64,000 nt of DNA from Clostridiales bacterium (GTDB lineage: Bacteria; Bacillota; Clostridia; Oscillospirales; Acutalibacteraceae): contig DUNN01000003.1 in the NCBI GenBank assembly GCA_012839345.1, forward strand, positions 1-64,000. Direction: 5' to 3'. The notes beneath the pieces are model-generated. The model made no database searches, was not told the DNA's origin, and worked only from the letters and a program-made list of their open reading frames with translations. This document shows positions 22,769-32,905 of this stretch, in pieces. How positions within the stretch are numbered: the first letter of the stretch is position 1; each line of letters starts with the position of its first letter. The position numbers and the translations under genes are program-made.

Positions 22769-25291
22769 ATGATGATAAAGTACAGGGTCCATGAAGTGGC
22801 AAAGGACCTGAATCTGTCCAACAAGGACGTCATCGACGTCCTGCAGAAATATACGGGTGAAACAAAAAAACATATGACCGCTTTAACGGAAGACGAACTG
22901 GATTTGGTGTTTGAAACCTTTACCCAGAGTCATCAACTGGCAAGTCTGGATTCCTACTTCGCGCAGGCGTCCCAGCGGGAAGTGGTGGTAGAGCAGGAGC
23001 GCACCGGCCTTACCGTGGAAGCGGCAAAGCCGCAGGAAAAAGCATCGGCCAAGGCGGCGCACACCCAGCCGTCGGCTTCTGCACAGAATAAGCAGGCGGC
23101 CGCGAAATCAACCCAGCAGTCGCCCCGCAAGGCGGTAAAACCCGGCAAGATTACGCCGGTCGGCCCCGCCCCAACGGCGAACCGTGCTGCTGCATCCAAG
23201 CAGCCTGCCAAGGCAGCGCAGAACAGCCAGCGTGCGGCTCAGAACCAGCCGAATGCTGCGGCGCACAAGCCCCAGCAGAGCGCAGCCCCCAAAGATACCT
23301 CCAACACCATTCGCCGGCCGGAGGGCCGTATTGTAGACACCCGCGCCGCACATGTGGAGCTGGACCGCTACAATGAAAAATACGACCGTCTTGCCTCCGA
23401 AAAGGTCCGTACAACGGACAATACCGTGCAGAAGCAGAAGCTGACACAGCGCAGCAGCCAGTATCGCGGCAAGCCGAAGAACTCCCGCAAGGAAACGGAA
23501 GCAGAGCGTCTGCGCCGCATTGCGCTGGAACGCAAGGCAAAGCCGATTACCGTTCAGATTCCGGATGAAATCACGGTCGGTGAGCTGGCGCTCCGGTTGA
23601 AGGCGACCGCGGCAGAAGTCATCAAGAAGCTGATGGGCCTGGGCGTGTTCGCCACGGTGAACGACGTCATTGATTTTGATACCGCATCGCTTGCCGCTAT
23701 GGAATTCCATGCTAAGGTAGAAAAGGAAGTTGTCGTTACCATTGAGGAACGCATCATCGACGACAGCGAGGACGAGGACGACAATCTGGTTCCCCGCGCG
23801 CCGGTTGTGGTGGTTATGGGCCACGTTGACCACGGCAAAACCTCTTTGCTTGACGCCATTCGCCATGCCAACGTGACCGCGACCGAAGCGGGCGGCATTA
23901 CGCAGCACATCGGCGCCTATCAGGTTGCGGTGGGTGACCGCAACGTAACATTCCTGGATACCCCGGGTCACGCGGCGTTTACCACCATGCGTGCCAGAGG
24001 CGCTCAGGTAACGGATATTGCCGTGCTGGTGGTTGCTGCGGATGACGGTATCATGCCGCAGACGGTTGAGGCCATCAACCATGCCAAGGCCGCAAATGTT
24101 TCGATTATTGTTGCGATTAATAAAATGGATAAGCCCGGCGCAAACCCACAGCACGTAATGGAACAGCTGACCGAATACGAGCTGGTTCCGGAAGAGTGGG
24201 GCGGCGACACCCCGTGTATCCCGGTTTCTGCTGTGACAAAGCAGGGCATTCAAGAGTTGCTGGAAATGATTCTTCTGGTAGCCGATATGAAAGAACTGAA
24301 AGCCAACCCGGACCGCGCCGCAAGGGGTACCGTGATTGAAGCGCGGCTGGATAAGGGCCGCGGCCCGATTGCTACTATGCTGGTTCAGAACGGCACCCTG
24401 CACACTGGCGACATCCTTGTTGCCGGCACCAGTGTGGGCCGTGTGCGCGCCATGACCAACGCTAATGGGCAGAGGATTAACGAGGCCGGCCCAAGCGTTC
24501 CGGTTGAAATCACCGGCCTGGACGATGTGCCGACTGGCGGCGACACTTTCAACGCCGTTTCGGATGAACGCCTTGCAAGGGAGCTGGTGGAACAGCGCCG
24601 CAACCAGCAGAAGGAAGAGATGTTCAACTCCCGCACCAAGGTTACGCTCGACAATCTGTTTGAGCAGATGAAGCAGGGCGATATGAAGGAACTGCAGATT
24701 ATCGTGAAGGCGGACGTTCAGGGTTCGGTGGAAGCGGTTCGTCAGTCGCTGGAAAAACTGAGCAACGACGAGGTGCGTGTGAACGTGATTCACAGCGGCG
24801 TCGGCGCCATCAGCGAATCCGACGTGATGCTTGCCACCGCTTCCAACGCGATTATCGTGGGATTTAACGTACGCCCCGACCCGGTCGCAGAGGAAAACGC
24901 CAAGCGCGACGGCGTAGATATGCGCTTGTACCGCATTATTTACGACTGCATTGAAGAAATCGAGTCCGCCATGAAGGGTATGCTCGCGCCGAAGTACCGC
25001 GAGGTTATGCTCGGCAAGGCGGAATGCCGCGAGGTATATAAGATTACGAACGTCGGCACGATAGCCGGTGCCCATGTTACTACTGGCAAGGTGACCCGCG
25101 CCGCCCAGATCCGTGTGGTGCGCGACGGCATTGTCATTACCGAAGACAAGGTTGCCTCGCTCCGGCGCTTTAAGGATGACGTGAAGGAAGTCGCCGAAGG
25201 CTACGACTGCGGCATCGGGCTGGAACATTTCAGCGATATCAAGGTTGGCGATATTCTGGAAGCCTTTATGATGGAGGAATACCGCGATTAA
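22769..25291 (+). CDS. infB: Translation initiation factor IF-2
   Basis: An 840-residue GTPase that delivers initiator tRNA to the ribosome. An N-terminal IF2_N helix bundle is followed by a long Ala/Gln/Lys/Pro-rich linker (about 75-245), a second IF2_N-like domain (265-315) and the G domain with [12 protein letters not shown] (351-362), DTPGHAAF and NKMD. Domains II-IV follow to the C-terminus. The linker is low complexity and probably disordered. ATG 22769 is preceded by GAGGAGGAATC and immediately followed by a second ATG. Confidence 0.98.
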   Translation: MMIKYRVHEVAKDLNLSNKDVIDVLQKYTGETKKHMTALTEDELDLVFETFTQSHQLASLDSYFAQASQREVVVEQERTGLTVEAAKPQEKASAKAAHTQPSASAQNKQAAAKSTQQSPRKAVKPGKITPVGPAPTANRAAASKQPAKAAQNSQRAAQNQPNAAAHKPQQSAAPKDTSNTIRRPEGRIVDTRAAHVELDRYNEKYDRLASEKVRTTDNTVQKQKLTQRSSQYRGKPKNSRKETEAERLRRIALERKAKPITVQIPDEITVGELALRLKATAAEVIKKLMGLGVFATVNDVIDFDTASLAAMEFHAKVEKEVVVTIEERIIDDSEDEDDNLVPRAPVVVVMGHVDHGKTSLLDAIRHANVTATEAGGITQHIGAYQVAVGDRNVTFLDTPGHAAFTTMRARGAQVTDIAVLVVAADDGIMPQTVEAINHAKAANVSIIVAINKMDKPGANPQHVMEQLTEYELVPEEWGGDTPCIPVSAVTKQGIQELLEMILLVADMKELKANPDRAARGTVIEARLDKGRGPIATMLVQNGTLHTGDILVAGTSVGRVRAMTNANGQRINEAGPSVPVEITGLDDVPTGGDTFNAVSDERLARELVEQRRNQQKEEMFNSRTKVTLDNLFEQMKQGDMKELQIIVKADVQGSVEAVRQSLEKLSNDEVRVNVIHSGVGAISESDVMLATASNAIIVGFNVRPDPVAEENAKRDGVDMRLYRIIYDCIEEIESAMKGMLAPKYREVMLGKAECREVYKITNVGTIAGAHVTTGKVTRAAQIRVVRDGIVITEDKVASLRRFKDDVKEVAEGYDCGIGLEHFSDIKVGDILEAFMMEEYRD

Positions 25292-25616
25292 CCTGCCCTG
25301 CGCGGAATAACAGGAACTGGGGCAGCATCACGCGGTATTTTAGGATGCGGGTCGAATGGACCCAGGGATCACTTTTCTTGCCGTAATGCGGCGTGTTCAA
25401 GCAGCCAATCGTAAATAAAACGTGATTTTTTTATTACACTAGTCAATGCCGTGGCATTTGCCGCGGCATTGACTGAGTAATCGCTGATTCTGCCGCAAAG
25501 GGCCTTAATCAGTGGTTCTCTGGGCTCGATTAGAAACAATCGGCCAGTTTTATGGCTTTGTTTACTGTTATGAACAAGCCGGAAAAATTCTGAATAAAAT
25601 TAAGGGGGATACCATT
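25292..25616. other. 325-nt gap between infB and rbfA with a long hairpin
   Basis: infB and rbfA usually lie close together; here 325 nt separate them with no ORF worth calling. A hairpin AGTCAATGCCGTGGCA (25441-25456)/TGCCGCGGCATTGACT (25459-25474) has a 16-bp stem with one wobble and a 2-nt loop. It has no T-run after it on either strand, so it is not a standard terminator. A run of seven Ts lies before it. It may be an RNA-processing or stability element. Confidence 0.5.
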
Positions 25617-25979
25617 ATGGCCAGCCACAAACTGGGACGCGTGACCGAGGATATACGACGCGAACTGACCGCGATTTTTCGGGAACTGAAAGACCCGCGC
25701 GTGCAGGGATTAATCAGCATAGTCCGCGTGGAGGTCACGAACGATCTCTCCTTCTGCACCGTGTATATCAGCGCCATGGAAGGAATGGAACGTGCCAAGC
25801 AGGCTGTGGCGGGGCTGAAATCCGCCTCCGGCTTCATTCGGCATGAACTGGGCAATCGGCTTCAGCTCCGCCATGTTCCGGAGCTGCTGTTTAAGCCGAC
25901 CGATTCCATTGAATACGGCGCGAACATCAGCAAGCTGCTGAACGACCTGAGGAGTGATCAGAATGATCCGTCTGAATGA
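25617..25979 (+). CDS. rbfA: Ribosome-binding factor A
   Basis: A 120-residue KH-like 30S maturation factor. Signature segments: RVTEDIRRELTAIFRELKDP, VQGLISIVRVEVTNDLSFC, and LRHVPELLFKPTDSIEYGA near the end. The start is ATG 25617 after AAGGGGG. The C-terminus overlaps the nrnA start. Confidence 0.95.
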   Translation: MASHKLGRVTEDIRRELTAIFRELKDPRVQGLISIVRVEVTNDLSFCTVYISAMEGMERAKQAVAGLKSASGFIRHELGNRLQLRHVPELLFKPTDSIEYGANISKLLNDLRSDQNDPSE

Positions 25980-26922
25980 AGCGGCGGATTTCCTACTGGC
26001 AAAGGACCGATTTGTCATTCTGAGCCACAACTACCCCGACGGGGACACGCTGGGTTCTTCCACGGCCCTGTGCAGGGGACTGCAAAAGCTGGGCAAGCAC
26101 GCCATGATTCGCTGCTCCGACGAAATTGGGGCGAAGTACCGGTATTTGTTCGAGGGGGTCACCCCGGAGGACTTTACGCCGGAAACCGTGGTCGCGGTTG
26201 ATATTGCCGACACCGCTCTGTTCGGCGAACCGCTGCTCAGCCTGTATGGGGAGAAGGTCGATCTTTGCATCGACCATCATCCGTCCAACACCGGCTACGC
26301 CGCACGGAGCTATGTGGACCCGAAAGCGGCGGCGACTTGTGAAATTATCTTCGATCTGCTCCGCCTGCTCGGCGTGGAGCTGGATGTTTTTCTTGCCGCC
26401 AGCCTGTACACCGGCATTACGACGGACACGGGCGGCTTTAAATATACCAACGTCACCCCGCGCACCTACCGCATTGCTGCGGATTTGGTGGAAACAGGTT
26501 GCGATGCGCCCGGAATCAACCGGAGCATGTTCGACACGAAAAGCCGCGCCCATATGGAGCTGGAACGCCGCGTGATGGACACCATGGAGTATTCTCACAA
26601 TGACCGCATTGCTGTTGTTTCCGTAACCCAGCAGATGATCCGGGAAACGGGTGCAACAGAAGACGATATGGACGGCATTTCCTCCATTCCGCGCCAGGTG
26701 GAAGATGTACTGGTCGGCATTACCGTGCGCGAAAGAGCGGAGGGCGGCTATAAGATTTCCCTGCGCGCCCAGCGGCCGGTGAACGCTTCCGAAATCTGCG
26801 CCAAGTTCGGCGGCGGCGGGCACCCCGGTGCGGCGGGATGCACCCTGCAAACTACGTTGGAGGAAGCCAAGGCACAGGTTGTTGCGGCGGCCTCGGCGTA
26901 TTTAAAGCAATTAAACTTATAG
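25963..26922 (+). CDS. nrnA: Bifunctional oligoribonuclease / pAp phosphatase, DHH family
   Basis: A 319-residue NrnA-type enzyme that degrades nano-RNA and 3'-phosphoadenosine 5'-phosphate. DHH domain: SHNYPDGDTLGS (21-32), VVAVDIADT and the metal-binding LCIDHHPSN. DHHA1 domain: GGGGHPGAAG near the C-terminus. ATG 25963 is 8 nt after GAGGAG; the GTG at 25954 overlaps that site. It overlaps rbfA by 17 nt, suggesting coupled translation. Confidence 0.93.
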   Translation: MIRLNEAADFLLAKDRFVILSHNYPDGDTLGSSTALCRGLQKLGKHAMIRCSDEIGAKYRYLFEGVTPEDFTPETVVAVDIADTALFGEPLLSLYGEKVDLCIDHHPSNTGYAARSYVDPKAAATCEIIFDLLRLLGVELDVFLAASLYTGITTDTGGFKYTNVTPRTYRIAADLVETGCDAPGINRSMFDTKSRAHMELERRVMDTMEYSHNDRIAVVSVTQQMIRETGATEDDMDGISSIPRQVEDVLVGITVRERAEGGYKISLRAQRPVNASEICAKFGGGGHPGAAGCTLQTTLEEAKAQVVAAASAYLKQLNL

Positions 26923-27016
26923 CCGTACGGGTTGTTCTGCTGCGATACGGCTTGATTTCATTTCACTCCATGGAACGTAAGGGTTCCTGGGGAAAGGCAG
27001 ATTCAGGAGGGATTTT

Positions 27017-27934
27017 TTGGACGGCGTTATCATCGTGGACAAACCGCAGGACTTCACTTCGTTTGACGTGGTCGCAGTCATGCGGCGGCTGAGCGGAGAG
27101 CGTAAAATCGGGCACACCGGAACGCTCGACCCAATGGCCACGGGCGTGCTGCCCCTCCTTCTGGGAAAGGCAACGCGCGCCATCCCCTTTCTGGACGATA
27201 CCGACAAGGAATATGCCGCGTCCTTTCGTTTTGGCGTTTCTACCGACACACAGGACAGCACTGGAAAAATTCTGGCAGAAAGCGACGTACCCGTGCCGCG
27301 CGCCCGACTGGAGGCGGTTTTGCCCGAATTTTGCGGGGACATTTTGCAGGTGCCGCCCATGTATTCCGCGGTGCGGAAAAATGGACAGCGGCTTTACGAC
27401 CTTGCGCGGCAGGGCATCGAAGTGGAGCGGGAGCCCCGCCCCGTAACGATTGACCGGCTGGAGTTAAACGACTACGACGAAGCGGCCCGAACCGGCAGCC
27501 TGACCATCCGCTGCTCCAAGGGCACCTACATCCGCACCATCTGCGCGGACCTTGGGGAGCGGCTGGGTGCGCACGGCGTGATGACCGCCCTGCGGCGAAC
27601 CGTGGCTTCCGGCTTTACGTTGGCGGACGCGGTCACGTTGGAGCAGGCAAAAGAGTTGGCCGTGCGTGGGGAACTGCAGGAACACGTGCTTCCGGTGGAG
27701 CGCCTATTTCTGCGGAACCCGGTCCTTACGGTGACCACCGCGCAGGCGTCACGTTTCTGCAACGGAGGCGCACTCAGCCTGAACCGCACCGCGCTGGCGT
27801 CGGAAAGCGAGCAGGATGGCGCCGTTTACCGCGTGCATTCCCCGCAGGGGGAATTCCTTGGGTTGGGAACGGTTTGCGCGGCCAGCGGCGAGCTCCGGGT
27901 GCTCCGGCTGTTTGCCGAAGCGCATTCGAACTAA
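27017..27934 (+). CDS. truB: tRNA pseudouridine-55 synthase
   Basis: A 305-residue enzyme making pseudouridine 55 in the tRNA T-loop. Catalytic motif HTGTLDPMATGVL with Asp38; also the DKPQDFTSF N-terminal motif, VPPMYSAVRKNGQRLYDLAR and the RCSKGTYIRTICADLG motif. The start is TTG 27017, 6 nt after AGGAGG. The conserved rbfA-nrnA-truB-ribF-rpsO order is kept. Confidence 0.96.
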   Translation: MDGVIIVDKPQDFTSFDVVAVMRRLSGERKIGHTGTLDPMATGVLPLLLGKATRAIPFLDDTDKEYAASFRFGVSTDTQDSTGKILAESDVPVPRARLEAVLPEFCGDILQVPPMYSAVRKNGQRLYDLARQGIEVEREPRPVTIDRLELNDYDEAARTGSLTIRCSKGTYIRTICADLGERLGAHGVMTALRRTVASGFTLADAVTLEQAKELAVRGELQEHVLPVERLFLRNPVLTVTTAQASRFCNGGALSLNRTALASESEQDGAVYRVHSPQGEFLGLGTVCAASGELRVLRLFAEAHSN

Positions 27935-27979
27935 CTGCACGGCGGGTATTTTGTAATACAAATTTGGAGCGCATGGACC

Positions 27980-28909
27980 ATGAAGATCTATTCGAAACTG
28001 GCACCGTCTTCCGGTGATTCGGCGGTTGCGCTGGGCAATTTTGACGGCCTGCACATCGGCCATCAACAGGTGATTTCCCGCGCAGTCGCGGAAAAGGAGC
28101 ACGGACTGATTCCCACGGTTTTTACATTTGCAGCGAATCCTTTGAAGGACCTCGGCGGAAACCCCGGCGGGGAGCTGATTACCCAGGAGCGTAAAATCGC
28201 ATTGCTGGAAGAAATGGGCGTGGAACAGCTTTATATTTTGTCTTTTTCGGAGATTAAGGATTTATCGCCGGAAGAGTTCGTTTCCGGTGTGCTGGAAGGC
28301 ATCTGCCGGGCAAAGCGGGTCTGCTGTGGGTTTAACTTTACGTTCGGCCGCGGCGGGCATGGCAACAGCACCATGCTGACCGAGCTATGCGAAGCTCGGG
28401 GCATTGCGGTCAGCGTCATCGAGGCGGTGCTTTCCGGCGGCGAAACGATCAGCTCCACGCGCATTCGGGGGTTGATTTCCTCCGGTGCTGTGGATGAAGC
28501 AGCCAAACTGCTGGGCAGGCCGTACGGTTATGTGACCCAAGTGGTGCACGGCCGTCGACTTGGGCGGGAGCTGGGCACCCCCACCCTGAATCAGGCGATT
28601 TCGGAACGGCTTGTCCTTCCGCGCTTCGGCGTGTATGTGTCCCGCGTGTTTCTGCGGGGGAAAGAGTACATTGGCGTAACCAACATCGGCGTAAAGCCCA
28701 CCGTCGGCTCGCCCTGTGCGCTGGCGGAAACCTGGATGCCGGAATACACAGGGCCGGATTTTTACGGCGAAACCGTCCGAGTTGATTTAATAAAATTTCT
28801 TCGCCCTGAAATCTGTTTTTCTGGTTTAGAAGAGCTGAAAACGGCAATTCTAAAGGATGGGGAAGATGCAGTTCACTTTTTTTGTGAATCGAGCAAAACC
28901 GAGAGCTGA
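27980..28909 (+). CDS. ribF: Bifunctional riboflavin kinase / FAD synthetase
   Basis: A 309-residue enzyme converting riboflavin to FMN and FAD. The N-terminal nucleotidyltransferase has GNFDGLHIGHQ (19-29) and ISSTRIRGLISSG. The C-terminal flavokinase has GRELGTPTLNQ, slightly different from the usual GxPTAN, and a downstream GVTNIGVKPTVGS. ATG 27980 has no strong Shine-Dalgarno (GGAG lies at 27966-27969). A short stem-loop with TTTTT follows near 28925-28940. Confidence 0.95.
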   Translation: MKIYSKLAPSSGDSAVALGNFDGLHIGHQQVISRAVAEKEHGLIPTVFTFAANPLKDLGGNPGGELITQERKIALLEEMGVEQLYILSFSEIKDLSPEEFVSGVLEGICRAKRVCCGFNFTFGRGGHGNSTMLTELCEARGIAVSVIEAVLSGGETISSTRIRGLISSGAVDEAAKLLGRPYGYVTQVVHGRRLGRELGTPTLNQAISERLVLPRFGVYVSRVFLRGKEYIGVTNIGVKPTVGSPCALAETWMPEYTGPDFYGETVRVDLIKFLRPEICFSGLEELKTAILKDGEDAVHFFCESSKTES

Positions 28910-28983
28910 CTGAATTTTCTTTTCTGCAAAGCAGTTTTTCGAGTTCCCATTCGGCCTGCAGACAAGCCCTTAGGAAAAAATGA

Positions 28984-29012
28984 TTTACAAAAAGAAATGT
29001 TCATGTTATAAT
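28984..29012 (+). promoter_or_regulatory. Promoter of rpsO
   Basis: TTTACA (28984-28989), 17 nt, TATAAT (29007-29012). The transcript would begin near 29019, giving a leader of about 100 nt that contains a CCCCGAACGGGG hairpin. S15 commonly represses its own leader, so this RNA may be its target. Confidence 0.75.
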
Positions 29013-29119
29013 TTATCTGTATTATGCCCCTTTCCCGGATTACGGAGCAAGCCCCGAACGGGGATTTCACCGGCCGCATTCTGCGAATGAGGGTAAATTT
29101 TAAAAAGGTGGAAAGAACC

Positions 29120-29383
29120 ATGTTAAAAGAAGAAAAGACAGCGATTATTAAAGAGTATGCCATGCACGAAGGCGACACCGGTTCTCCGGAGGTTCAGATT
29201 GCTGTTCTGACCAAGCGCATCGACGATTTGACCGAGCACCTGAGAACCCATAACAAGGATCACCATTCCCGCCGCGGTCTGCTCAAAATGGTTGGCCAGA
29301 GAAGAAATCTTCTCAACTACCTGATGAAGACCGACATCGAGCGTTACCGTACCCTGATTGCCAGACTTGGCATTCGTAAATAA
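29120..29383 (+). CDS. rpsO: 30S ribosomal protein S15
   Basis: An 87-residue primary 16S rRNA-binding protein. Canonical segments [36 protein letters not shown] and [10 protein letters not shown] are present. ATG 29120 is preceded by AAAAAGGTGG. Upstream in-frame codons from 29024 lie in the leader and lack a ribosome site. A palindromic terminator follows. Confidence 0.97.
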   Translation: MLKEEKTAIIKEYAMHEGDTGSPEVQIAVLTKRIDDLTEHLRTHNKDHHSRRGLLKMVGQRRNLLNYLMKTDIERYRTLIARLGIRK

Positions 29384-29397
29384 TCACAGTCTGTTTG

Positions 29398-29432
29398 GGC
29401 AGGCGGCATATGCCGCCTGCCTTTAGGCTATT
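29398..29432 (+). terminator. Terminator of rpsO
   Basis: The perfect 24-nt palindrome GGCAGGCGGCA plus TGCCGCCTGCC (29398-29421, TA centre) is followed by TTTAGGCTATTT. The T-run is weak. Confidence 0.6.
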
Positions 29433-29573
29433 TATTCTTATTTATCATTTTGAGTTTTTAACATTTACAAATCAAACGGGTGAAATGGATTTTAGCAGTG
29501 AAACGAACCCCCGTGCGCGGAGGCTGGTTTTATTGCTAAACCTGTTTCCCCGCTATGAAAAAGGAGGAACAGT

Positions 29574-31793
29574 ATGTTCGAAAATTTCAAAGTGTTTTCT
29601 ACCGATTTTGCAGGACGCCCGCTGGTTGTGGAAACCGGTAAAATGGCGCAGTTAGCCAACGGCGAATGCCTGGTGCGCTACGGCGAAACCGTGGTTCACG
29701 TTGCCGTAACCGCTTCTGCCAAACCGCGTGAGGGTGTGGATTTCTTCCCGCTTTCCGTTGACTTTGAGGAAAAGCTTTATTCCGTAGGCCGCATTCCGGG
29801 TTCTTACCTGAAGCGTGAGGGCCGCCCGAGCGATAAGGCCATTTTGGTTTCCCGTGTGATTGACCGCCCCATTCGCCCGCTTTTCCCGAAAGATATGCGC
29901 AACGATGTTTCCGTCGTTTGCACCGTGATGTCAGTTGACCACGATTGCCTGCCGGAAATCGCGGCTATGGTGGGTACCTCCATTGCCCTCAGCATTTCCG
30001 ATATTCCGTGGAACGGGCCGATTTCCGGCGTTTCCGTCGGCTATGTGGACGGCGAATACGTGATTAACCCGACCTCCGCACAGCGTGCCGTTTCCCAAAT
30101 GGCGGTCACCGTAGCTTCCACCGATTCCCGCATCGCCATGATTGAGGCGGGCGCGAACATCGTAAGCGACGAAGTGATGTACAACGGCATTATGGCGGGC
30201 CATGAAGCCAACCAGAAAATCATTGAGTTTATCAAAGGCATTCAGAAGGAAATCGGCAAGCCGAAGTTCGAGTACCCGAGCAACGAGCCGGACGAGGAAA
30301 TGCTCAATGCCATCAAGGAATTTGCCATGGAGGACGTAAAGCTTGCGCTCGATACTGACGACAAGAACGTCCGCGACGAACGCCTGAAGCCGATTTACGA
30401 AAAAGTGCATGAAAAGTTCGACGAGATTTACCCCGAGCAGGAGGCAAAAATCGACGAATGCATGTATCGCACGCAGAAATATATTGTCCGCCGCTGGCTG
30501 CTGGATGAGCAGAAGCGCGTGGATGGCCGCGGTATGGATGAGATGCGTCCGCTAGCGGCGGAAGTGGATCTGCTGCCCCGCGTGCATGGTTCCGGTATGT
30601 TTACCCGGGGCCAGACGCAGGTGCTGACGGTGGCCACCCTTGGCCCGGTCAGCGACGAGCAGCTTCTCGACGGCATTGACGAAGAGGAAACGAAGCGCTA
30701 TATTCACCAGTACAACTTCCCGTCCTATTCCGTGGGCGAAACCAAGCCGAGCCGCGGCCCGGGCCGCCGTGAAATTGGTCATGGCGCACTGGCGGAACGC
30801 GCGTTGGTCCCGGTGATTCCTTCGGTGGATGAATTCCCATATGCCTACCGTCTGGTTTCCGAAGTGCTGTCCTCCAACGGCTCCACTTCCCAGGCTTCCA
30901 TCTGCGGTTCCACACTGGCCCTGATGGCTGCGGGCGTGCCGATTAAGGCGCCGGTCGCGGGTATTTCCTGCGGCCTGATTACCGAAGGCGACCGCTGGAT
31001 GACCATGGTGGACATTCAGGGTCTGGAGGACTTCTTCGGCGATATGGACTTTAAGGTGGCCGGTACTAAGGAAGGCATCACCGCCATTCAGATGGACCTG
31101 AAAATCAGCGGCCTGACCCCGGAAATGGTGAAGGAAGCGCTGGAAAAGACCCATAAGGCCAGAAACTATATCATTGATGAAATCATTCTGAAAACTATTC
31201 CGGAGCCGCGCAAGGAACTTTCCAAGTACGCTCCGAAGATGCTTTCCATGACGATTCCGGTGGATAAAATCCGCGAAGTAATCGGCACAGGCGGAAAGGT
31301 GATTCAGAAGATCTGCGCAGAATGCGACGTTAAGGTGGACGTGGAGGAAGACGGCCACGTTTATGTTTCCGGCATCGATGCCGACAACTGCAAACGCGCA
31401 TTGACGATTATTGATACGATTGTGAACGACCCCGAAGTGGGCGCGATTTACAAGGGCAAGGTAACCCGCCTGATGGATTTCGGCGCATTCGTTGAAATCG
31501 CACCAGGCAAAGAGGGCCTTGTGCATATTTCCCGTCTGGACGTGAAGCGCACCGAAAAAGTGACCGATGTGGTCAACGTAGGCGACGAGGTCATGGTTAA
31601 GGTGTTGGAAATCGACGACAAGGGCCGCTTGAACCTGTCCCGCCGTGATGCTTTGATTGAGGTGGAGGGTCTGGTTCCGGAAAACGAAATTTCCGATGCA
31701 CCCCGCCGTCCGCGCCGCGATGACCGCCGCCGTGACGATCGTCCCCGCGCAAGCAACGGCTTTATCGCCAACACCAATAAACCAAGACAATAA
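29574..31793 (+). CDS. pnp: Polyribonucleotide nucleotidyltransferase (PNPase)
   Basis: A 739-residue phosphorolytic 3'-5' exoribonuclease. Two RNase PH domains (about 10-220 and 310-540) flank a helical linker; the KH domain has IREVIGTGGKVIQKICAE and the S1 domain has YKGKVTRLMDFGAFVEI. The C-terminus is rich in Arg and Asp (PRRPRRDDRRRDDRPR). ATG 29574 follows AAGGAGGAAC. It follows rpsO, the conserved order in many bacteria. Confidence 0.98.
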   Translation: MFENFKVFSTDFAGRPLVVETGKMAQLANGECLVRYGETVVHVAVTASAKPREGVDFFPLSVDFEEKLYSVGRIPGSYLKREGRPSDKAILVSRVIDRPIRPLFPKDMRNDVSVVCTVMSVDHDCLPEIAAMVGTSIALSISDIPWNGPISGVSVGYVDGEYVINPTSAQRAVSQMAVTVASTDSRIAMIEAGANIVSDEVMYNGIMAGHEANQKIIEFIKGIQKEIGKPKFEYPSNEPDEEMLNAIKEFAMEDVKLALDTDDKNVRDERLKPIYEKVHEKFDEIYPEQEAKIDECMYRTQKYIVRRWLLDEQKRVDGRGMDEMRPLAAEVDLLPRVHGSGMFTRGQTQVLTVATLGPVSDEQLLDGIDEEETKRYIHQYNFPSYSVGETKPSRGPGRREIGHGALAERALVPVIPSVDEFPYAYRLVSEVLSSNGSTSQASICGSTLALMAAGVPIKAPVAGISCGLITEGDRWMTMVDIQGLEDFFGDMDFKVAGTKEGITAIQMDLKISGLTPEMVKEALEKTHKARNYIIDEIILKTIPEPRKELSKYAPKMLSMTIPVDKIREVIGTGGKVIQKICAECDVKVDVEEDGHVYVSGIDADNCKRALTIIDTIVNDPEVGAIYKGKVTRLMDFGAFVEIAPGKEGLVHISRLDVKRTEKVTDVVNVGDEVMVKVLEIDDKGRLNLSRRDALIEVEGLVPENEISDAPRRPRRDDRRRDDRPRASNGFIANTNKPRQ

Positions 31794-31823
31794 TTTTCAT
31801 GATCCGCACTCATGATATACGAC

Positions 31824-31860
31824 ACAGCCATCCGATTTTCGGGTGGCTGTCCGTTTATCT
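31824..31860 (+). terminator. Terminator of pnp
   Basis: Stem ACAGCCATCCGA/TCGGGTGGCTGT with one wobble and a TTT loop (31824-31850), followed by CCGTTTATCT. Confidence 0.55.
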
Positions 31861-31911
31861 CCGGAAAAGGGGAGTATGGGTGGCGCCGAAGTCCCCATTT
31901 ATAGATAGTTC

Positions 31912-31940
31912 TTCAATCCGCTTCTAAAATATGATATAAT
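31912..31940 (+). promoter_or_regulatory. Extended -10 promoter of proBA
   Basis: TGATATAAT (TG-n-TATAAT, -10 box 31935-31940) with a weak -35 TTCAAT 17 nt upstream (31912-31917). Confidence 0.5.
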
Positions 31941-31970
31941 TTAGTTTACTAAACCGAAGGAGTAAAAGAT

Positions 31971-32771
31971 ATGTCCGCAGTCACTCAGGCGAAACGAATT
32001 GTAGTAAAGGTCGGCACTTCTACGCTGACTTATGAAAACGGAAAAATGAACCTCCGCCGCATGGAAACGCTGTGCAAGGTGCTGACCGACCTGCAGAATT
32101 CCGGCAAGGAGATTATTCTGGTTACCTCCGGTGCCATCGGGGTCGGGGTTGGAAAGCTGGGTCTGCGGGAGCGACCGCAGGAAACGGAAAAAAAACAGGC
32201 CGTCGCCGCCGTGGGGCAGTGCGAGCTGATGTTTACGTATGACAAGCTGTTCGGGGAGTACAACCGCACCGTGGCGCAGGTACTGCTTACCGCGGACGTA
32301 ATTGCCAATGAAATCAATAAGAAAAACACACAGAATACCTTTAACGAACTGATTAAAATGGATATTATTCCCGTCGTGAACGAAAACGACTCCGTTGCCA
32401 TCGACGAGCTGGTGGGAAACAACTTCGGCGATAACGACACGCTTTCCGCAACCGTCGCGATTTTGACCAATGCCGACCTGTTGGTTATCCTCACTGATAT
32501 TGACGGGCTGTACGATGCCAATCCGCGTGTTAACCCGGACGCGAAGCGAATCCCCTATGTTGCGCAGGTTACGGACGATATCCGCGCGCTGGCAGGGGGT
32601 ACAGGTTCCAACCGGGGCACCGGCGGCATGAGCACCAAGGTAAAGGCGGCGGCCATGGCAAACGAGGCAGGAATCTGTTGCTGCGTAATAAGCGGCGCCG
32701 ACCCGAAGATACTGTACCGTCTTTTCGACGGGGAACAAATTGGGACAGTTTTCGGTGGACAAAGGAAGTAA
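31971..32771 (+). CDS. proB: Glutamate 5-kinase, short form without PUA domain
   Basis: A 266-residue kinase that makes gamma-glutamyl phosphate, the first step of proline synthesis. Amino-acid-kinase motifs: VVKVGTSTLT, VTSGAIGVGVGKL, PVVNENDSVA, FGDNDTLSA, TDIDGLYDANP and GTGGMSTKVKAA. It ends after the kinase domain; the PUA domain of E. coli-type ProB is absent, as in some other clostridia. ATG 31971 follows AAGGAG. The partner enzyme proA follows 134 nt downstream. Confidence 0.95.
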   Translation: MSAVTQAKRIVVKVGTSTLTYENGKMNLRRMETLCKVLTDLQNSGKEIILVTSGAIGVGVGKLGLRERPQETEKKQAVAAVGQCELMFTYDKLFGEYNRTVAQVLLTADVIANEINKKNTQNTFNELIKMDIIPVVNENDSVAIDELVGNNFGDNDTLSATVAILTNADLLVILTDIDGLYDANPRVNPDAKRIPYVAQVTDDIRALAGGTGSNRGTGGMSTKVKAAAMANEAGICCCVISGADPKILYRLFDGEQIGTVFGGQRK

Positions 32772-32905
32772 AATAAGGAAAATGAACCGAGAACAAAGAA
32801 CATGAGACCGGAAAGAGTAAATTGTTTTCACAAAACCCGTATCTACAAGCGGCAAATCGGTTTCAACTGTGATTCATTGTTCATTGATTAAAGGAGTGTT
32901 ACGGT

